NCBI GenBank assembly: GCA_947470855.1
Contig: CANIUQ010000007.1
Span: 1-64,000, forward strand
DNA from: Opitutia bacterium
GTDB lineage: Bacteria > Verrucomicrobiota > Verrucomicrobiia > Opitutales > UBA953
DNA length: 64,000 bases
Direction: 5' to 3'
Made by a program: the position numbers and the translations under genes. Position 1 is the stretch's first letter. Every line of letters begins with the position of its first letter. Positions 43,641-53,261 of this stretch are shown here, in pieces. The notes below the pieces were generated by a model. It had not been told where the DNA came from. It did not search any database and was given only the letters and a program-made list of their open reading frames with translations.

Positions 43641-46600
43641 TTAAAGATCCTGGGTGCCTAACCAACGGCAGGATAAAACAATAAATCTTCGACCGAGTAA
43701 GCGATTGATGGGTGAGTGTTCAGTGGATGAAAATTGAATCCATGGGAGTTGAGTTGAATCCACGTATTCAGGCGTTCGCTGAACAATCATTTCTAAAACA
43801 ACTGAAGCTCTTTGTCTTCCTTCTGCGAAACTTTCACCATAAGCACGAATGGTGAACGTGTCCGAGCGTGTGGCAATTTTAGGTCCGAGATTGCGGAGTA
43901 AATCTCCTTGGAAAAGACAACCCGCCGCACCGAATCCATTATGGGTACGTGGGCGATTCTCGTGATCCAAAACTTGAATACTACCAAAATAACATCCTGG
44001 GGGCATTCCCGATTGGCGTCCACTACCAGCCCCATAGTGCCAATGATGTGACAAAGAGGGATTAATGATCAATGAACCTGGAGGTGGCGTCGTGAATCGC
44101 GTGCCAAACGTTTTATCAGATCGAGCTAAACTGCTCTCTAGAGTGCCCGACCGGAATAGCCAGCGATAGTCATTGGCATTATTCGAAGCTGCGGAGGTTG
44201 CAGGGTAAGGGGTCGGCGTTTCGCTTGCTGTTGGGTTAAGAGGGTAAAATGAATTTGTGTAGCGTGCACCTAACTTTTTGGTGGGGCCGAGAAAGCGATT
44301 GATAAACTCATTTAACCCTAAAAAAGGAGTCCGTGGATTTTGGTTTTTAGGAAAGTCTAAAAATCTTCTTTGGTTCGGTGGGTACTCTTGATCCCGTTCG
44401 GTGCGCTGGTGGAATTGCCCGCGGGCTTTAATCTCTGCGACAATTGCTTGAGACAGCGCAGTGATTTCTTTTTCGGTTAGAGAGTTAAATCCATTCCAAT
44501 AACTGGATTGTCGGATATCCCAGATCGCTGGCTTTTGCCCCTCCCATATCTCACTGCGTGATAGAGGACTTTTTAACTGGGCTAAAAGAAAAACTCGCCA
44601 AGCCTCTGGCGAGGTAGAGTTAACATTAAAAGTCCCCTCACTCAGTACATAGCCAGCTAGGCGTCGGTAACCATCAGGAGGGTCGCCATTGAGATGGCGT
44701 TGACTAAAACCAGGTCGATTAAAAATAGCACTCGCCGCTTCAACTTGACTGGGTTGATAAAGACGAAGGTGTTGATTGAAGAAAGAGCGGCTCCCTTGAG
44801 CAAAGCTTTCCAGTGTTTCTTGAGTCGTTTTTCTTCTAACCGAATTATAATTTCCGTTTTTTAATTCCTGAAGTAGGGGAGCAGCTCCAGAAAAAAAGAA
44901 ACTATCCCAGAGTGCGTGATTGAGTAAAAAACTATTATCCGAAAAGGTGTGACCGCCTTGATAGGCTGGGATTCCATAAGTCCAGGATTTGTCCAACGGA
45001 CAGACGAGATTAGGAAATGAATTGCCTACGTTGTAGTAGGGAAACCAATCCCAAACGCTTAAGTTAGCATACATGAGTTGCCCCAAGGAGACGAGGGGTT
45101 GACGTGGAATACTTACAGGCGAAAAGCGGGAAACGCTATTTGCTTGATGAGAATATCCGCCCCACGCATTCCCGCCTTCAGGGTGAAGGGTTAAATCAAC
45201 TTGGAAAAAGTTACTCCAAGAAGACGTTGATCCACTTAACAGTAATTCATCTCCTCCGTAAATTTGCGTGCGTAAACTCGCACCACCGATGCCAGGCATT
45301 CCGTTTTGTGCCGCAGCTGTCGAACACTGGGCTAGCGGATTACTGAATAACCAAGGTGGATGACAAGCAGGAGTGGGCTGATTTTGGGCAACAATCCATG
45401 GACGTAAGCCTCGATCATAGGTAGTTTGGCGAACAGAATCAGCCACCCGTATTTGCGTATCAACCACAGCAATGACTGCTCCAGGTTTATCTTTTTCGAA
45501 TAGGGCATCGCGCAGACTGTAAACTGGGCCGATGACCACGGGGTTTGTTTCATTCCCCGGATCGCCAAAAAAGTCGCTGGGCTGTTGAGCAAACGCTGTG
45601 CCGACATTAATCATAAGGCCATAACTGGCTCGTGAATTTTTGCGCTCGGTGCCCAGAAACTCTTCAGTGTCCATGAGAGATCCAACCCGATCCTGCGCCC
45701 GATTCTGTTTCCATCCTGAATTAAGATAGAGCCAATGATGCCAGTAAGTATTCGGACGAATTCTTAGCCATGTTTGTATGGTATCTTGCGCCGTGAACCT
45801 TCTTAGAAGAAACCGTGTTCGTCCATCGGGGTTTCCTGTACTTTCCACGCACTGATAAGTTCTTAAATCCGCCCGTAATCCGCCCGTGAAGTAGAGTCCT
45901 CTTTCGAGTTTAACGATGATTGGCACAAGAGAAGGGGAGGAAATGGCAAGGGCTTCTTTGGCGGAGAAAACAGCAAATTCTCCAGGTTCGAGAACTGTTT
46001 CAGGAATGACGCAGGAAAAATTTTCAGCTTTTTTTGCATCTTCATTTTTTTGCATTTGAAAAATATCATCAATCGCAGCGCCCGTTGTTTCCCAGAGCGA
46101 GTTATTGGTATTGTTGCTCAAGTGGGATTTGAGGTAGATGCATAATCCATCGAGCAAAGAAAAACCCACGCGTGCGCCACAGCCTTGCACCCGAGCATCG
46201 GGTTCGACTGTGGTAGATGCCTTAAACTTTAATCTAAGGTCGAAGGGATTGTGTAAAACAATGACAGGTGTGGCCAAAATTTTTAGGGCATAATCCGCAT
46301 CAATAGTTTGTTTTTGCACAGAAAAAACCAAACTCAAGCGATGCAGAGCGGGCAGGTATGCACCGCGAACGGCTCGAGCCATAAATCGATTTTCTTTTCG
46401 TCCATTAACCCATCCCAGTGGATCGGGCGTACTACCTTCATTATCGAGATATTGAGCTGAACTCGAAGTGCTTCCACCATTGGGCCAATAGCCATAATCA
46501 AGATTGTAATTGGAGTTAGGATTTACGCCCAGAGAGGGACGATAGCCTCCTTGAAGAAACTGATCGGTATTGGGATAAAAGGATCGAGCTTCCAGAGTGG

Positions 46601-47873
46601 GTTGATTGCCCGCCCATTCGATTTCTTTATAGAGGCGATAGTAGTCGCGAACGAGATGCCAGAGCGGTCCGAGTAATCGGCGCCGTGTTCCTTGAGGACT
46701 AGTGGATAGGCCCACCTGAGGTAAAACAAGAGGGGATTCGGCAAGCGGTTGTCCCATTTCATCTTCTCGCAGATAAACGGGGGACCATGGTAAATAATGT
46801 GTTCCTGTGGTTCCCAGAAATCGTCCTGGGTTATTAGGATTTTTTTCGTGCATAGGCACCCAGACGCGTGGACGAGGATCAGGGGACTCAAGGGTGCCAA
46901 TTTTGCCCGCGGGGAATAATGGAAAACGCGAGCCCCTCGTTTTCTTCTGCGGATCTTGCTCTAGTGAGTTAGGACCCGTGTATATTTCAATAACATCGCT
47001 GGCACCCGAACCAAATCCCGATCGATCAAAATCTTCGTCATCCATTTCAAAGGCCAGTGATAGATCGCGGCGAAGACCGCCACGGTAACTGTCAGCGAGA
47101 ACACCCGATGCCCAAAGCGTGTGGTGGTGAAACTGAAAAAGAGGTACAGGGTTATCATCGGGCGTGGTGAGAATTGATTCTTGGGAAGAAAGGCGTGCTT
47201 TGACTCCTTCATCGCCAATCCAGTAAGCAAAAAAGCCTAAACTTTGATTCTTATCATCTGAAAAAGGTCTTTTGGGGAGAAGGACTTGTCCTTCACTATT
47301 TACACTACCAGCCGATTCCATCGAAGATTTTAAATCTGATTTTGTGGCGCGTGCCCTGACTAATAGAATCCATGAACCCCAATCTTCAGGGTTGTTTTGC
47401 CAAGGTGCCCATTGGCTCGGTAAATAGTCCTGCGTGTCGGCGAGGCTGTAAGATTGTGCTAAGATTCCACCAGAATTGTTTGAAGAAAGGGTAGCGGAAA
47501 TATTTTTTCCACTAATAAGCCAAGCTGGCGGTTCATTGGGTTTATCGGTTCGCCAAACTCCAGTCCAATAAGATTGGCCAATGAAATCATTAGAGGGGAA
47601 ATTTTCGGAGATGTTTTCTGGTGACGATGGGTTGGCAATCCCTGCGAAATCACCTGTGGCCGTGCTTCGCTGGTCTGGACCGGCCGTTTGTTGTAAATGA
47701 CCCAGAGCTAGCCGTGCGGCCATGAAAGCATGGAGTTTGGCTTGGGCTACATTCTTTGCGGTGACCAAACTTCTTGTTTCTAATGTCAGAAACGCTGACA
47801 GGGTTAAAAAACTTAAAATCAAAAAAGAAACAACGACGAGCGATAGCAATAAAGCAAAGCCCGTCCGTTTCAT
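43641..47873 (-). CDS. Giant GspK/PilX-like pseudopilin-type protein (1410 aa)
   Basis: A 1410-residue protein. The N-terminus reads MKRTGFALLLSLVVVSFLIL, a short basic leader, Gly-Phe prepilin-type cleavage site and a long hydrophobic helix without Glu5, as in GspK and PilX minor pseudopilins. The rest is mostly beta/loop sequence with many Trp, Pro and Asn. Near residues 1090-1110 a segment (LSEGTFNVNSTSPEAWRVFL) resembles the GspK N-V-N-T/S motif. The size is about four times that of GspK. It resembles, from memory, the Verru_Chthon cassette A proteins of Verrucomicrobia. It should be membrane-anchored and exported. The upstream 218-residue gene overlaps its start by four bases. Confidence 0.6.
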   Translation of the reverse strand: MKRTGFALLLSLVVVSFLILSFLTLSAFLTLETRSLVTAKNVAQAKLHAFMAARLALGHLQQTAGPDQRSTATGDFAGIANPSSPENISENFPSNDFIGQSYWTGVWRTDKPNEPPAWLISGKNISATLSSNNSGGILAQSYSLADTQDYLPSQWAPWQNNPEDWGSWILLVRARATKSDLKSSMESAGSVNSEGQVLLPKRPFSDDKNQSLGFFAYWIGDEGVKARLSSQESILTTPDDNPVPLFQFHHHTLWASGVLADSYRGGLRRDLSLAFEMDDEDFDRSGFGSGASDVIEIYTGPNSLEQDPQKKTRGSRFPLFPAGKIGTLESPDPRPRVWVPMHEKNPNNPGRFLGTTGTHYLPWSPVYLREDEMGQPLAESPLVLPQVGLSTSPQGTRRRLLGPLWHLVRDYYRLYKEIEWAGNQPTLEARSFYPNTDQFLQGGYRPSLGVNPNSNYNLDYGYWPNGGSTSSSAQYLDNEGSTPDPLGWVNGRKENRFMARAVRGAYLPALHRLSLVFSVQKQTIDADYALKILATPVIVLHNPFDLRLKFKASTTVEPDARVQGCGARVGFSLLDGLCIYLKSHLSNNTNNSLWETTGAAIDDIFQMQKNEDAKKAENFSCVIPETVLEPGEFAVFSAKEALAISSPSLVPIIVKLERGLYFTGGLRADLRTYQCVESTGNPDGRTRFLLRRFTAQDTIQTWLRIRPNTYWHHWLYLNSGWKQNRAQDRVGSLMDTEEFLGTERKNSRASYGLMINVGTAFAQQPSDFFGDPGNETNPVVIGPVYSLRDALFEKDKPGAVIAVVDTQIRVADSVRQTTYDRGLRPWIVAQNQPTPACHPPWLFSNPLAQCSTAAAQNGMPGIGGASLRTQIYGGDELLLSGSTSSWSNFFQVDLTLHPEGGNAWGGYSHQANSVSRFSPVSIPRQPLVSLGQLMYANLSVWDWFPYYNVGNSFPNLVCPLDKSWTYGIPAYQGGHTFSDNSFLLNHALWDSFFFSGAAPLLQELKNGNYNSVRRKTTQETLESFAQGSRSFFNQHLRLYQPSQVEAASAIFNRPGFSQRHLNGDPPDGYRRLAGYVLSEGTFNVNSTSPEAWRVFLLAQLKSPLSRSEIWEGQKPAIWDIRQSSYWNGFNSLTEKEITALSQAIVAEIKARGQFHQRTERDQEYPPNQRRFLDFPKNQNPRTPFLGLNEFINRFLGPTKKLGARYTNSFYPLNPTASETPTPYPATSAASNNANDYRWLFRSGTLESSLARSDKTFGTRFTTPPPGSLIINPSLSHHWHYGAGSGRQSGMPPGCYFGSIQVLDHENRPRTHNGFGAAGCLFQGDLLRNLGPKIATRSDTFTIRAYGESFAEGRQRASVVLEMIVQRTPEYVDSTQLPWIQFSSTEHSPINRLLGRRFIVLSCRWLGTQDL

Positions 47874-48526
47874 GGCACCAAAATTCGGTCTTCGATATTT
47901 TTTAAAACAAAAGAGGGTCCTTCAAAAGCAGGCGGAAGAATAAACCAGAATGAGCGAATGTCTTCCATTTGAAGCCAGCGGACTCCATTTTGTCGGGTTT
48001 CCGAATCGATTTCTCCTACCATCGAAAATCGTCCCTGACCATAAGTGGCATTTTTAACTTGAGGTCGAAACTGGATGGATTGTCCGCGAGTTAGAACTTT
48101 TTTCTGGCCAGGAAAATCAATCGCTACGGGTGCAGATGATAAATTGAATACATGAAAAATTCCGCCCTCTTGCTGGTAATTGGAATCCGATAATAGGTAT
48201 AATTTCGGTGACGGTGTTTCGGAAATAATTGCCAAAAAATTTTCTCCTGAACTGGGAACGGTAGCCGAAACCCAGGGCAACCATTCGACCGACTTTGATG
48301 GGTGAGGCTGAATGCGGTAGAGAGTTAGTTTATTTTCAGGGCAATGCACCGCAAAGAAGGGAGTGAATGAATGGGTATAAACGGAATGTTGTGTGATTTC
48401 TCCATGGTGGTCTTTGATGCCGATTTGTTTAGGATTTGTTCCAAAATACAGGGCTTTAATCTTAATGTTCGGGCTAGAGTGCGGGGTTAAGGCCAAGCCG
48501 AGGAGGAGGGTGCTGAGGGCAAACAT
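47870..48526 (-). CDS. Exported protein of unknown function, partner of the giant pseudopilin-like protein
   Basis: A 218-residue protein with a short N-terminal hydrophobic signal (FALSTLLLGLALTPHSS) and a beta-rich body (LTLYRIQPHPSKSVEWLPWV, FHVFNLSSAPVAIDFPGQ). No family or catalytic motif was recognised. Its last four bases overlap the start of the 1410-residue gene (ATGG/ATGA type overlap), so the pair is expressed together and probably works together. The N-terminus lacks a prepilin cleavage site. Confidence 0.6.
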   Translation of the reverse strand: MFALSTLLLGLALTPHSSPNIKIKALYFGTNPKQIGIKDHHGEITQHSVYTHSFTPFFAVHCPENKLTLYRIQPHPSKSVEWLPWVSATVPSSGENFLAIISETPSPKLYLLSDSNYQQEGGIFHVFNLSSAPVAIDFPGQKKVLTRGQSIQFRPQVKNATYGQGRFSMVGEIDSETRQNGVRWLQMEDIRSFWFILPPAFEGPSFVLKNIEDRILVP

Positions 48527-48626
48527 AGCAAGTCCAAGATAATTTCTTCATGAATCGCATAGACACGCTTTGATTCTGCCATTTTTCCCTTCATTAATTC
48601 CCTAAAACTTCTTAACCTGAGTAAAG

Positions 48627-48635
48627 TTATTCACA
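48627..48635 (+). promoter_or_regulatory. DnaA box upstream of dnaB
   Basis: TTATTCACA is an exact match to the DnaA-box consensus TTATNCACA. It lies 77 bases before the dnaB ATG, in the 185-base gap between the divergent genes. A single box does not make an origin but could allow DnaA control of dnaB. Confidence 0.5.
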
Positions 48636-48711
48636 GTTGGCTGGGGGTAACTTGGTGTCAGTTCAGGCTCCGTCCTTGGTTCAGTTTTATCTACAACCCC
48701 TTCTTCTCTCT

Positions 48712-50136
48712 ATGGCTGAAAAAATGAAGCGTACTCGTCGCGAGGAAAAACCCAATTACGGTGATCGCGTACCCCCACATAATCTTGATGCCGAGAGAGG
48801 ATTAATTGCGAGTATCATTATCGATGGTGGCGAAACCTTACAGCGGTGTTTGGCGGAGAAGATTACCCCTGACTATTTTTTTGACCCCAAGCACCAAGAT
48901 ATTTACCGCACGGCCGTCGCTCTTTCGCAGGAGAGTACAGGAATTGATGAAATTACTATAACCGAAAGATTGCGTCGAGAGGAGCGCCTCGAGTCGGCGG
49001 GCGGAGTGGCTTATGTTAATGAGTTAACCGGTTTAGTAGCTTCGACCGCTCATGCGCCACACTGGATTGCGATTGTTCGCGAGAAACATTTTCTTCGTTG
49101 TTTAATCTCTACCTCGGTTAATACCGTTGAGCGAGCTCATGCTCACACTGAAGGCATTGAAAGGTTGCTTGAAGAAGTGGAGCAGTCATTTTTCAAAATC
49201 AGTGAAAATCGTGTGGGCGATTCGGCGGTGAAGATTGATAAACCAGTGGAGGAGGCAATGGAGCTGGTGCAAAAAATGATTCAAGAAGGTGATAGCATCC
49301 AAGGCATTCCTTCTGGCTTAATTGAACTCGATCGTCTGACTTTTGGTTTTCAGCCTGGGCAAATGATTATTGTGGCGGCACGTCCTGGTATGGGGAAGAC
49401 TTCCATCGGACTTAACTTTATTGAAGCGGCTGTTTTCCCAAGGCATCGAGAGTCCGCCCATATTTTGCTTTTCTCTTTGGAAATGCCAGCCCGTGAACTC
49501 GCCTTGCGTTTACTGGGTGCTCGGGCGCGGGTTAACATCCAAAAAATCCGTTCCGCCCGCCCGACGCCTCAAGAGCAAATGGATTTGGCGCAAGCCGCTC
49601 AAGAATATAAAGGAAAATCACTTATCATCGATGATAACGGGGGACAAAATATTTTGGAGATTCGAGCTAAGTGCCGTCGAGTTCATTCGCAACGTCCCCT
49701 CGATCTGATTGTTATCGATTATATTCAGTTGATTAATGGTTTGGATTCTAGTCTGCCCCGAGAACAGCAAATTGCCGAGGTTTCACGAAGTATCAAAGCC
49801 ATGGCTAAGGAGTTTAAGGTTCCAATCGTTGCCTTGGCCCAGTTGAATCGAAAATCCGAGGATGAAGGTCGCCAGCCAAGGATGTCGGATTTGCGTGAGT
49901 CGGGCTCCATCGAACAAGATGCCGACATCGTACTCTTGATTTCGCGACCTTCGGCTAGCCAGAGTAAAGCAGCCGAGGCTGAGGCTGAATTAGCAGGGCA
50001 AGATGGGTTTTATTCTCGTCAATTAATTGTCGCTAAAAACCGAAACGGCCCTACAAGGGAGTTGGATGTGCTCTGGAATCCAGGGCTTACACGCTTCGAA
50101 ACTCCCGCCAAAGATAATCGCCATGAGTCAACTTAA
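48712..50136 (+). CDS. dnaB: Replicative DNA helicase DnaB
   Basis: A 474-residue hexameric helicase. The N-terminal domain opens VPPHNLDAERGLIASIII (near residue 19) and contains FFDPKHQDIYRTAV. The RecA-like domain has IPSGLIELDRLTFGFQPGQM, Walker A ARPGMGKTS, FSLEMPARELALRLL, Walker B LDLIVIDYIQLI, and the DLRESGSIEQDADIVLLI and IVAKNRNGPTRE segments. ATG 48712 is chosen by homology; the longer frame adds 25 unrelated residues. Its end overlaps the bamA start by 14 bases in another frame. Confidence 0.96.
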   Translation: MAEKMKRTRREEKPNYGDRVPPHNLDAERGLIASIIIDGGETLQRCLAEKITPDYFFDPKHQDIYRTAVALSQESTGIDEITITERLRREERLESAGGVAYVNELTGLVASTAHAPHWIAIVREKHFLRCLISTSVNTVERAHAHTEGIERLLEEVEQSFFKISENRVGDSAVKIDKPVEEAMELVQKMIQEGDSIQGIPSGLIELDRLTFGFQPGQMIIVAARPGMGKTSIGLNFIEAAVFPRHRESAHILLFSLEMPARELALRLLGARARVNIQKIRSARPTPQEQMDLAQAAQEYKGKSLIIDDNGGQNILEIRAKCRRVHSQRPLDLIVIDYIQLINGLDSSLPREQQIAEVSRSIKAMAKEFKVPIVALAQLNRKSEDEGRQPRMSDLRESGSIEQDADIVLLISRPSASQSKAAEAEAELAGQDGFYSRQLIVAKNRNGPTRELDVLWNPGLTRFETPAKDNRHEST

Positions 50137-52597
50137 ACTTCGCCGTAGCCTTTTGCAAATGGCTGCTTTTGCCCTCGCTTTGAATCCTTTGGCGAGTTTT
50201 GCCCAAGAGGCGAGTTCGCAGGAAAAAGTTCCCATCGTTCGCTCGGTCAAAGTAAAGTCCGAGGGTGGTTTGGCCTCTGAGCAATTTGTCTTAGGTTACG
50301 TTTCCTTGCGTGCGGGAGAGCCATTTACCCAGGAAAAAAGTACTAGCACGGTGAGGGCGCTTTATGCTACCGGACGTTTCAATCAGGCCAGTGTTATACC
50401 TCAACTTGATGCTAAAACGGGAGAGGTTGATTTGGTTATCTTAGTCGAGCCTCGTCCTATTATTACTAAATTTGAATATATCGGCGGCGAAGGGCTTTTT
50501 GACAAAGAAAGCGAGGATCGTTTTGCCGATGGATTGCGGGTAGGCGAGCCACTCGACATGGCGGCATTGCGTCGTGCGGAAGTAAAATTGCAGGACGACA
50601 TTCGTAAGGAGCATCCATTCACTTCGGTCAGTGCCCAAACTTACACGGCTCCAGGTGGTGTTGTTGTCTCCTACATAATTCGCGAAGGTGCTAACTTGCG
50701 GGTGGATAATATTATTATCAAAGGCGCTGAACAGTTATCAGCCGACGAAGTGATTGAGGGAGCTGATTTAAAAGCCACGAATTGGCGCTGGTGGCAGTTT
50801 TCTTGGTTAAGAAGTAGCGGTCGTTTGAATCACGAAGAATATAAAAAAGACTGTAATTCGATTTTGGAATACTATCGCTCGCAGGGATTTTTAGATGCAG
50901 AAATTCTTGAGTTTGATCCAGAAAAAATCTGTGTGGTTAAAGATTTAACGAAGCCTAACACACCTGAAGCGAGTGGTTGGATTGATTTGGTTTACTCGCT
51001 CAAGGAAGGCCGTCGTTACTTCATTGGTAATCTATCGGTTGCTGGTAATCGTTTGGCATCCACTAGTCCTACCTTCAGCAATGAATCCCTTCTCAAAGTG
51101 GTAAACGAACCATCGTTGCGTCGTGGGGCTCATAAGCCTGAGGTTGATCGTTTTGTCAAAGGTGAGCCTTTTTCCACCGCAGCGCTGGATGTCGCCGCTG
51201 AGAAGTTGAGAGAGTATTACGGCCAAATGGGTTACTTGAACACCCAATTAGAGATTTTACGAAAACCTAATTTACAGAATGGCACTATCGATGTGCTTTT
51301 TACCGTTCGGGAGGGAGTTCGTCACACGGTACGTGCAATCGATATTCAAGGTAACACGAAGACGCGCTCTACGGTTATTGCTCGCGAATTAGCTTTATCG
51401 CCAGGTGAGGTTTTTGACCTTGCTCGTGCGCGAGTTTCCGAGGCTCGTTTGCGCAACACGCAGTTCTTTGAGGAAGTTCAGGTGACTCCTGTGCCTACAC
51501 CCATACCGGGTCAAAGTGATTTACGCGTGAACGTTAAAGAAGGTAATACAGGTAGTGTGAGTTTTGGAGCGGGTTACAGCACGGTCGAAAAATTAGTTGG
51601 CTTTGTTGAGTATTCAGAGGGCAATTTTGATGCGAGTAATCCCGAAGGATGGTACCGCGGTGGTGGTCAGAAATTCCGCGTTCGTGCTTCCTTGGGAAGT
51701 TCGACAAACTCCATCGAGCACTCCTTCGAAGAACCTTCCTTGTGGGAGCGTGATTTAGCCGTCGGCTATAAAATTGAACGCCGATTTACTGGTTATCTTT
51801 CATCTAATTATAACGTCATTAATGAGGCCTTTGGCGTTTATGCACGCCGTCGTTTATGGGGTGCTGTAGAAGGTCGTTTGGCTTATGATATTCGCCGAGT
51901 TAGTGTTAAAAATGTTCAAGCGGCTGCTCCCAGTGATGTTAAAATTGAAGATGGTAATCCGAAAGTGATCTCGGCGATTTCTGCTTCGCTAACCAAGGAT
52001 ACGCGAGACGAATACAATTTCCCCACAAAAGGCGTCCGTCTTTCTCTAACCGAAGAACTGGCTGGTCTCGGGGGTGATGTGAATTATTTGCGCTCCGAGT
52101 TTCGTGCGGGCAAGTGGATCTTAGTGTCACCAACCTCTGAGCAAACTTTAGCTCTCCTTGCTCGCGTGGGAATGATTACGGGAGCGGGTTCGACGCTTCC
52201 CTTTTATGAGCGATTTTATTTAGGTGGTGCCTATGATATGCGCGGCTTCGGATATAACGATGTCGGTGCTTACGATACTTGGGATACCACAAGTGGCAAT
52301 CAGCCGATGGGTGGACAAACCTATGGCTATCTATCTGGCGAATACACCATTCGAGCGGCGGAGAATCTACGCTTTGCGCTTTTCTATGATCATGGATTCG
52401 TGAATCGCGGAGCCGCCAAGTTTAATCTTGGCGAAGCCAATTCCGACTGGGGGGTCGGTGCACGAATTTTATTGGGTGGTGCTGTGATGCGTCTCGATTT
52501 TGGTTTCCCTTTGAAAACGACAAAAAATCCCGTCACAGGGGAAAAACTCAACGATGGCGGTATGAAGTTTAACTTCAGTTTCGGCACTGTCTTTTGA
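50123..52597 (+). CDS. bamA: Outer membrane protein assembly factor BamA
   Basis: An 824-residue Omp85 protein that inserts beta-barrels into the outer membrane. After a signal (about residues 1-29, ending ASFA) come five POTRA-like repeats (to about residue 460), then the 16-strand barrel. The loop 6 signature GGAYDMRGFGYNDVGA is present, with MRGF replacing the usual VRGF. The chain ends in an aromatic strand, NFSFGTVF. The start at 50123 lies inside the end of dnaB. An OmpH-like chaperone gene and lpxD follow, the common bamA-skp-lpxD order. Confidence 0.95.
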   Translation: MSQLKLRRSLLQMAAFALALNPLASFAQEASSQEKVPIVRSVKVKSEGGLASEQFVLGYVSLRAGEPFTQEKSTSTVRALYATGRFNQASVIPQLDAKTGEVDLVILVEPRPIITKFEYIGGEGLFDKESEDRFADGLRVGEPLDMAALRRAEVKLQDDIRKEHPFTSVSAQTYTAPGGVVVSYIIREGANLRVDNIIIKGAEQLSADEVIEGADLKATNWRWWQFSWLRSSGRLNHEEYKKDCNSILEYYRSQGFLDAEILEFDPEKICVVKDLTKPNTPEASGWIDLVYSLKEGRRYFIGNLSVAGNRLASTSPTFSNESLLKVVNEPSLRRGAHKPEVDRFVKGEPFSTAALDVAAEKLREYYGQMGYLNTQLEILRKPNLQNGTIDVLFTVREGVRHTVRAIDIQGNTKTRSTVIARELALSPGEVFDLARARVSEARLRNTQFFEEVQVTPVPTPIPGQSDLRVNVKEGNTGSVSFGAGYSTVEKLVGFVEYSEGNFDASNPEGWYRGGGQKFRVRASLGSSTNSIEHSFEEPSLWERDLAVGYKIERRFTGYLSSNYNVINEAFGVYARRRLWGAVEGRLAYDIRRVSVKNVQAAAPSDVKIEDGNPKVISAISASLTKDTRDEYNFPTKGVRLSLTEELAGLGGDVNYLRSEFRAGKWILVSPTSEQTLALLARVGMITGAGSTLPFYERFYLGGAYDMRGFGYNDVGAYDTWDTTSGNQPMGGQTYGYLSGEYTIRAAENLRFALFYDHGFVNRGAAKFNLGEANSDWGVGARILLGGAVMRLDFGFPLKTTKNPVTGEKLNDGGMKFNFSFGTVF

Positions 52598-52635
52598 TTG
52601 CCAAGGCCTGTTGGCTAGGCCTTTATGAGGGTACT

Positions 52636-53214
52636 ATGAAATCTCTCGGCGCTCTTTTTCTCTTAGTTTGTGCTCCTCTTCTGGCTGCCCCCACTAGCGT
52701 AGGGATTGTGGATGTGGCACAGGTAATGAACAAATACAATAAGGCCATCGAGATTAAGGCCAGCATCGATAAATCAGTCGAAGTTAGCCGTGCGGCAATC
52801 AACGATCGTCGAACTGAGTTAGACCAACTTAAAACCGATTTAGACTCTTCCATTAAGCGCACCCAAGATCCTCTCTTAAATGAGTCGGGCAAGAAGAGTG
52901 CACAAGCTGAAGCACAGACGAAGGCACAAAATTTTCAACAGCGTGTGAACGACTTTGAGCAATTCGTTAAAAACGCTCAGGGACAAATTCAGCAGCGAGC
53001 TACCGAATTAGAGCAAAACGTTATTGCTGATATTCGCCTAGAAGCAGAAAAAATTTCTAAAGAAAAAAACATCCAAGTCGTTCTGCCTAAGTCGATGACC
53101 TTTGTCTCCGATTCTTCGCTGGATATCACAGACGCAATTATCTCGAATTTAAACGCTAGTTACAAATCGACCAACCCTGCTGGTTCGGGTGATCAGCCCG
53201 CCGAGAAGAAATAA
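52636..53214 (+). CDS. OmpH/Skp-family periplasmic chaperone
   Basis: A 192-residue protein with a Sec signal ([17 protein letters not shown]) and the typical opening strand [22 protein letters not shown] long Lys/Glu/Gln-rich coiled-coil follows (about residues 40-150), then a closing strand, [22 protein letters not shown]. Skp proteins hold unfolded outer-membrane proteins for BamA; the upstream neighbour is bamA. A GAGGG lies five bases before the ATG. A hairpin terminator follows the stop. Confidence 0.88.
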   Translation: MKSLGALFLLVCAPLLAAPTSVGIVDVAQVMNKYNKAIEIKASIDKSVEVSRAAINDRRTELDQLKTDLDSSIKRTQDPLLNESGKKSAQAEAQTKAQNFQQRVNDFEQFVKNAQGQIQQRATELEQNVIADIRLEAEKISKEKNIQVVLPKSMTFVSDSSLDITDAIISNLNASYKSTNPAGSGDQPAEKK

Positions 53215-53224
53215 AACCAACATC

Positions 53225-53251
53225 GCCCCTGTTATCCAGGGGCTTTTTCTT
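53225..53251 (+). terminator. Terminator between the ompH/skp homologue and lpxD
   Basis: A perfect 7-bp stem GCCCCTG/CAGGGGC with a five-base loop, followed by TTTTTCTTT. It is only about 11 bases before the lpxD start, so lpxD depends on read-through or on a promoter inside the upstream gene. Confidence 0.8.
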
Positions 53252-53261
53252 TACGGTCATC

